From NCBI GenBank assembly GCA_004554105.1, contig SFNW01000078.1, forward strand, positions 1 through 8,770: a DNA stretch of 8,770 nucleotides. The letters are read 5' to 3'. The position numbers and the translations under genes are program-made. The stretch comes from Clostridiales bacterium (lineage in GTDB: Bacteria; Bacillota; Clostridia; Oscillospirales; CAG-272). The notes beneath the pieces were generated by a model. The model was not told the origin of the DNA and did no database searches. It was given only the letters and a program-made list of their open reading frames with translations. Positions within the stretch are counted from its first letter, which is position 1. Each line of letters opens with the position of its first letter. Of this stretch, positions 5,263-8,770 are shown in pieces.

Positions 5263-6423
5263 ATGACGCGCGTGGCTTTGGTGCACTGCGGCGATTACGC
5301 CGAGGCGGATACGGCGGTGAAGACCGCGCTCGACCTTATCGGCGCGGCGGCGCTGTTCAAACCCGAGGAAAAAATCCTGTTAAAGCCCAATCTGCTTGCC
5401 AAGGCGACGGCGGACAGCGCCTGCACGACGCACCCCGCCGTATTTGCGGCTGTTGCGAAGTATCTGGCGGCACTCGGCTGCCGCGACCTTGCCTACGGAG
5501 ACTCCCCGGGGCACGGGCAGACGCTCGCCGTGGCGCGCGCCTGCGGCATTGCCGACGCCGCCGAGTCGCTCGGCGTCCGCGCGGCGGATTTCTCGTCGGG
5601 GAGTACCGTCGCTTATCCGCAGGGCAAGACTGCCAAAGAATTTATCCTGTGCAATGAGGTGCCGACCTTCGACGCGATCGTCAATGTCTGCAAGATGAAG
5701 ACCCACATGCTCGAACGCATCACGGGCGCACAGAAAAATCTGTTCGGCTGCGTGTTCGGGCTGAACAAGGGCGCAAGCCATGTCAAGTTTCCGAACGCCG
5801 AACGCTTTGCCGAGATGCTCGCCGACCTCAATCTGATGCTCCGCCCGCGGCTGCATATCATGGACGGCGTGGTCGCGATGGAGGGCAACGGTCCGCAGTC
5901 GGGCGTGCCGCGCAAAATGGGCGTGATTCTCGCGTCGACCGACCCGGTCGCGCTTGACACGGTGTTCGCGTCGCTTGTCTGTCTCGACCCGACGCTCGTC
6001 CCGACCAACGTGGTCGGCGCGGCGCACGGTGTCGGCGTCTGTGACGTGACCGAAATTGAGGTTGTTACCGCGGACGGGGTGCTGACGGTCGCCGAGGCAC
6101 AGGAAAAATTCGGCTGTCCCGACTTCGACGTCTACCGCGGCAGAGCCGACAAGGGCGAAATCAAGCAGCTTCGCCCCTTCCGCCGGTTGCTGAAGCAAAA
6201 GCCGAAAATCGACAAGCGCAAATGCGTTCGCTGCGGCGTCTGCGTCAAGAGCTGTCCCGTCGAGGGCGGCGCGCTTCATTTCAAGCGCGACGGCAAGCCG
6301 CCGGTCTACGACTACAAAAAGTGCATCGGCTGCTACTGCTGTCAGGAGATGTGCCCGAAACGCGCGATTTACAATTACCGCAATCCGCTGACCAAAATCG
6401 CGGATCTGAAATTTAAATTATAA
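5263..6423 (+). CDS. DUF362 protein with C-terminal 2x[4Fe-4S] ferredoxin domain
   Basis: 386 residues. The N-terminal three quarters are a DUF362 domain: KILLKPNLL (37-45), TTHP (55-58), YGDSPG (78-83), KMKTH (144-148) followed by GAQKNLFG, DGVVAMEGNGPQSG (from 201) and ASTDPVALD. The C-terminus carries two CxxCxxCxxxCP motifs, Cys321/324/327/331 and Cys354/357/360/364, expected to bind two 4Fe-4S clusters. An extra Cys359 sits inside the second motif. It has no signal peptide or membrane segment, so it is a cytoplasmic redox protein. The reaction is not known to me for this subgroup, and no function should be assumed. It lies 335 bases after the T-box terminator and 32 bases before thrS with no obvious promoter between, so it probably responds to threonyl-tRNA level. 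Confidence 0.9.
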   Translation: MTRVALVHCGDYAEADTAVKTALDLIGAAALFKPEEKILLKPNLLAKATADSACTTHPAVFAAVAKYLAALGCRDLAYGDSPGHGQTLAVARACGIADAAESLGVRAADFSSGSTVAYPQGKTAKEFILCNEVPTFDAIVNVCKMKTHMLERITGAQKNLFGCVFGLNKGASHVKFPNAERFAEMLADLNLMLRPRLHIMDGVVAMEGNGPQSGVPRKMGVILASTDPVALDTVFASLVCLDPTLVPTNVVGAAHGVGVCDVTEIEVVTADGVLTVAEAQEKFGCPDFDVYRGRADKGEIKQLRPFRRLLKQKPKIDKRKCVRCGVCVKSCPVEGGALHFKRDGKPPVYDYKKCIGCYCCQEMCPKRAIYNYRNPLTKIADLKFKL

Positions 6424-6455
6424 GAAAATTTAAAAATATAACGGAGGTACAAACC

Positions 6456-8393
6456 ATGATTCAGGTGAAATTTTCAAGCGGCGAACAGGTTTCCTGCGAG
6501 GCGGGAACAAGTGTTTACGACGCGGCTGCGTCTGCCGGCATCATCAGCCGCGAGGTGCTCGCGGCGACCGTGAACGGCGAGCTTGTCGGGCTGACGACGC
6601 CGCTCGACGGCGACAGCGAGGTCGCGCTGCACACCTTTGAGGATAAGGAGGGGCAGAAGGTCTTCCGCCACACCGCGTCGCATATCCTCGCGCAGGCGGT
6701 CAAGCGCCTGTACCCCGAGGTCAAGCTGACCATCGGTCCTGCGGTCGACAACGGCTTCTACTATGATTTCGACAGCGATTTGCCGTTCGATGCCGAGATG
6801 CTTTCGGCAATCGAGGCGGAGATGAAGAAGATTGTCAAGGAAAACCTCAAGCTCGAGCGCTTCACGCTGCCCCGCGACGAGGCAAAGAAACTGATGGAGG
6901 AAAAGGACGAGCCGTACAAGGTGCTGCTCATCGACCGCGTGCCCGAGGGCGAGGAGATTTCGTTCTACAAGCAGGGCGATTTCGTCGACCTTTGCGCGGG
7001 TCCGCACCTGTTCTCGACCGGCGCGGTCAAGGCAGTAAAGCTGCTGCAATGCACCGGCGCGTACTGGGAGGGCAACAGCAAAAACAAGATGCTCAAGCGC
7101 GTGTACGGCACGGCGTTCCCGAAGAAGGACGAGCTGAACGCCTACCTCGCAAGCGTCGAGGAGGCAAAGAAGCGCGACCACAACAAAATCGGCCGTGACC
7201 TCGAATACTTCACGACGGTCGACGTCGTCGGTCAGGGGCTGCCGATTCTCTTGCCGAAAGGCGCGCGCACGATTCAGCTGCTTCAGCGTTTCGTCGAGGA
7301 CGAGGAACAGCGCCGCGGCTGCCTGTTGACCAAGACGCCGCTGATGGCAAAGCGTGACCTCTACCGCATTTCGGGTCACTGGGACCACTATCTTGACGGT
7401 ATGTTCGTCATCGGCGACCCGCACGATGAGGAAAAGGAATGCTTCGCCCTGCGCCCGATGACCTGCCCGTTCCAGTATCAGGTCTTCCTCAACCGCAAGC
7501 GTTCCTACCGCGATTTGCCGATGCGCCTTGTCGAGACCTCCACGCTCTTCCGCAACGAGGATTCGGGCGAAATGCACGGTCTGATTCGCGTCCGTCAGTT
7601 CACGATTTCCGAGGGACACTATATCCTGCGCCCCGAGCAGCTTGAGGAGGAATTCAAGGGCTGTCTCGACCTCGCCATGTTCATGCTCGACGCGGTCGGC
7701 TTGAAAGAGGACTGCACCTTCCGCTTCTCGCAGTGGGACCCGAACCGCAAGGACAAGTACGAAGGTACGCCCGAGCAGTGGGACGAGGCGCAGACCCTGA
7801 TGGGCAAGATTCTCGACCACCTCGGACTCAAGTATACCATCGGCATCGACGAGGCGGCGTTCTACGGACCGAAGCTCGACATTCAGATTAAGAATGTCCA
7901 CGGCAAGGAGGACACGCTGATTACGATTCAGATTGACCTGTTGCTTGCCAAGAAGTTCGGCATGGAGTACACCGACAGCGACGGACAGCAAAAGACGCCG
8001 TACATCATTCACCGCACCTCGCTCGGCTGCTATGAGCGCACGCTTGCGCTGATGCTCGAAAAGTACGCGGGTGCTCTGCCGATGTGGATTGCGCCGATGC
8101 AGATTCGCATTCTGCCGATTACCGACGCACACATCGAGTATGCAAACGAGCTGCAGAAGAAGTTTGAGGCGCTGCACATGCGCTCCGAGGTCGATGCGCG
8201 CAACGAGACCATCGGCTACAAGATTCGCGACGCCAAGATGCAGAAGCTGCCGTATATGCTGATTGTCGGCGATAACGAGGTCGCCACCGGACACGTTTCG
8301 GTGCGCGGACGCGACGACAAGACGGTCGACATGACGGTCGCCGACTTCATCGCCAAAGCCGCAGACGACATCGCAACCAGACGGAAAGACTGA
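6456..8393 (+). CDS. thrS: Threonine--tRNA ligase
   Basis: Class II synthetase that charges tRNA-Thr; 645 residues, the usual full length. Domains in order: TGS (about 1-60); editing domain with HxxxH (His72, His76) and CAGPH (Cys180, His184), which removes mischarged serine; catalytic core with motif 2 TLFRNEDSGEMHG and motif 3 around GCYERTLAL; and the anticodon-binding domain from about 545. Expected zinc ligands are Cys337 (RPMTCPFQ), His388 (ISEGH) and His519 (IIHRT), the site that recognises threonine. The wording around Cys337 differs from PMNCPGH of E. coli. The ATG follows GGAGG (6443-6447) by 8 bases. It is last in the T-box operon and is the natural target of the ACC-specific leader at 4722-4928. 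Confidence 0.97.
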   Translation: MIQVKFSSGEQVSCEAGTSVYDAAASAGIISREVLAATVNGELVGLTTPLDGDSEVALHTFEDKEGQKVFRHTASHILAQAVKRLYPEVKLTIGPAVDNGFYYDFDSDLPFDAEMLSAIEAEMKKIVKENLKLERFTLPRDEAKKLMEEKDEPYKVLLIDRVPEGEEISFYKQGDFVDLCAGPHLFSTGAVKAVKLLQCTGAYWEGNSKNKMLKRVYGTAFPKKDELNAYLASVEEAKKRDHNKIGRDLEYFTTVDVVGQGLPILLPKGARTIQLLQRFVEDEEQRRGCLLTKTPLMAKRDLYRISGHWDHYLDGMFVIGDPHDEEKECFALRPMTCPFQYQVFLNRKRSYRDLPMRLVETSTLFRNEDSGEMHGLIRVRQFTISEGHYILRPEQLEEEFKGCLDLAMFMLDAVGLKEDCTFRFSQWDPNRKDKYEGTPEQWDEAQTLMGKILDHLGLKYTIGIDEAAFYGPKLDIQIKNVHGKEDTLITIQIDLLLAKKFGMEYTDSDGQQKTPYIIHRTSLGCYERTLALMLEKYAGALPMWIAPMQIRILPITDAHIEYANELQKKFEALHMRSEVDARNETIGYKIRDAKMQKLPYMLIVGDNEVATGHVSVRGRDDKTVDMTVADFIAKAADDIATRRKD

Positions 8394-8403
8394 AAAACGT
8401 AAA

Positions 8404-8437
8404 AATAAAGAACCGCCCGAGAGGGCGGTTCTTTATT
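8404..8437. terminator. Bidirectional intrinsic terminator between thrS and the peptidase gene
   Basis: A perfect 15-bp stem, AATAAAGAACCGCCC (8404-8418) with GGGCGGTTCTTTATT (8423-8437), closes on a GAGA tetraloop. T-rich tails leave it on both strands (TTCTTTATTTG on plus, TTCTTTATTTTT on minus), so it ends both convergent transcripts. The TAA of the minus-strand gene (8433-8435) lies inside the stem. Its core ACCGCCC/GGGCGGT is the same as that of the terminator at 113-138. Confidence 0.92.
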
Positions 8438-8770
8438 TGATTATCGTGTGTTTGACCTTTCGCAGGAAAGCCAGCAGCCTTTCGTTTCTGCGGTAGAACG
8501 GGAAGCGGCGGACGCGCTCTCTTGCATAGCGGCGGTAGTCGGGGGTGTCGAGTGTGCGGTGTTCCTCGCCTGCATAATAGCCGCACATTTTGGCAAGGAC
8601 GGCACTTTTCGGCACACCGTATTCGAGCGAAGTTTGATTGTCGCCGCAAAAGGTCAGAGTGTCGCGTTCGACGGCAATCAGACGGTGCAGAACAAATTGA
8701 CCGTTTGCCCGCCGGTAGAGCAGGACGTCGCCGACCGTATATGTGTTTGCCGCGGCAAGCTCGACCGAAT
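8433..8770 (-). CDS. S24/S26 (signal peptidase-like) family protein, N-terminus cut by window edge
   Basis: Open from the right edge for 111 complete codons before the TAA at 8435-8433. The visible part reads GDVLLYRRANGQFVLHRLIA and then FCGDNQTSLEYGVPKSAVLAKM. GDVLLY, the LHRLI block and GDNQ resemble the conserved boxes C, D and E of S26 signal peptidases, and the His-Arg pair suits the SipW-like Ser-His type rather than the Ser-Lys type. The nucleophilic serine box would lie upstream, outside the window, so activity cannot be judged. The last 50 residues are rich in Arg, Lys and Tyr, with no hydrophobic anchor. It converges on thrS and shares its terminator. A small phage-like S24 protein is less likely. 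Confidence 0.75.
   Translation of the reverse strand, partial: SVELAAANTYTVGDVLLYRRANGQFVLHRLIAVERDTLTFCGDNQTSLEYGVPKSAVLAKMCGYYAGEEHRTLDTPDYRRYARERVRRFPFYRRNERLLAFLRKVKHTIIK

Noticed and set aside
6474..8294. A 606-codon minus-strand open frame antisense to thrS, and a 299-codon one antisense to the DUF362 gene (5380-6279)
   Set aside because: Both are complementary shadows of genes with unmistakable family motifs and have no recognisable domain or start signal.

Overview
The window looks like a chromosomal housekeeping segment from a fairly GC-rich Gram-positive anaerobe. A threonine-type T-box leader, strong sigma-A-like promoters, AGGAGG-type ribosome binding sites and a DUF362/ferredoxin protein point to Clostridia. 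An intergenic palindromic repeat of a type I associate with Oscillospirales (Ruminococcaceae/Oscillospiraceae) narrows this tentatively. The species cannot be named from the sequence. There is no phage, transposase, CRISPR array or defence system.

Layout. Positions 1-138 (+) hold a run of abutting hairpins ending in an intrinsic terminator: the 3' part of a structured RNA, or of a gene cut by the left edge. Positions 220-3105 (-) are a three-gene operon, glyA - pncC - pfkA, read leftward from a promoter at 3146-3174. It encodes serine hydroxymethyltransferase, a stand-alone nicotinamide-nucleotide amidase and ATP-dependent phosphofructokinase. A divergent promoter at 3331-3360 (+) drives a MinD/ParA-family ATPase (3398-4177) and a methylglyoxal-synthase-like protein (4231-4665) that lacks most of the family's catalytic residues.

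A near-consensus promoter (4688-4716) then starts a T-box riboswitch (about 4722-4928). Its stem I can be folded by hand, giving an ACC (threonine) specifier codon, a UGGA acceptor-binding bulge and mutually exclusive antiterminator and terminator. The next 330 bases hold no gene but contain a compact hairpin and a 106-base composite palindrome with a truncated second copy. After that come a DUF362 protein with two 4Fe-4S motifs (5263-6423) and thrS (6456-8393), so the threonine T-box apparently controls both. A perfect 15-bp bidirectional terminator follows. It is shared with a convergent, edge-truncated S24/S26 (signal-peptidase-like) gene on the minus strand (8433-8770).

Together the genes cover central carbon and one-carbon metabolism, NAD recycling, a possible cell-division/shape remnant and tRNA charging. 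The least ordinary points are the methylglyoxal synthase homologue without catalytic residues next to a MinD-like ATPase, the uncharacterised Fe-S protein inside a threonine-sensing operon, the repeat inserted in that operon's leader, and the hairpin array at the left edge.
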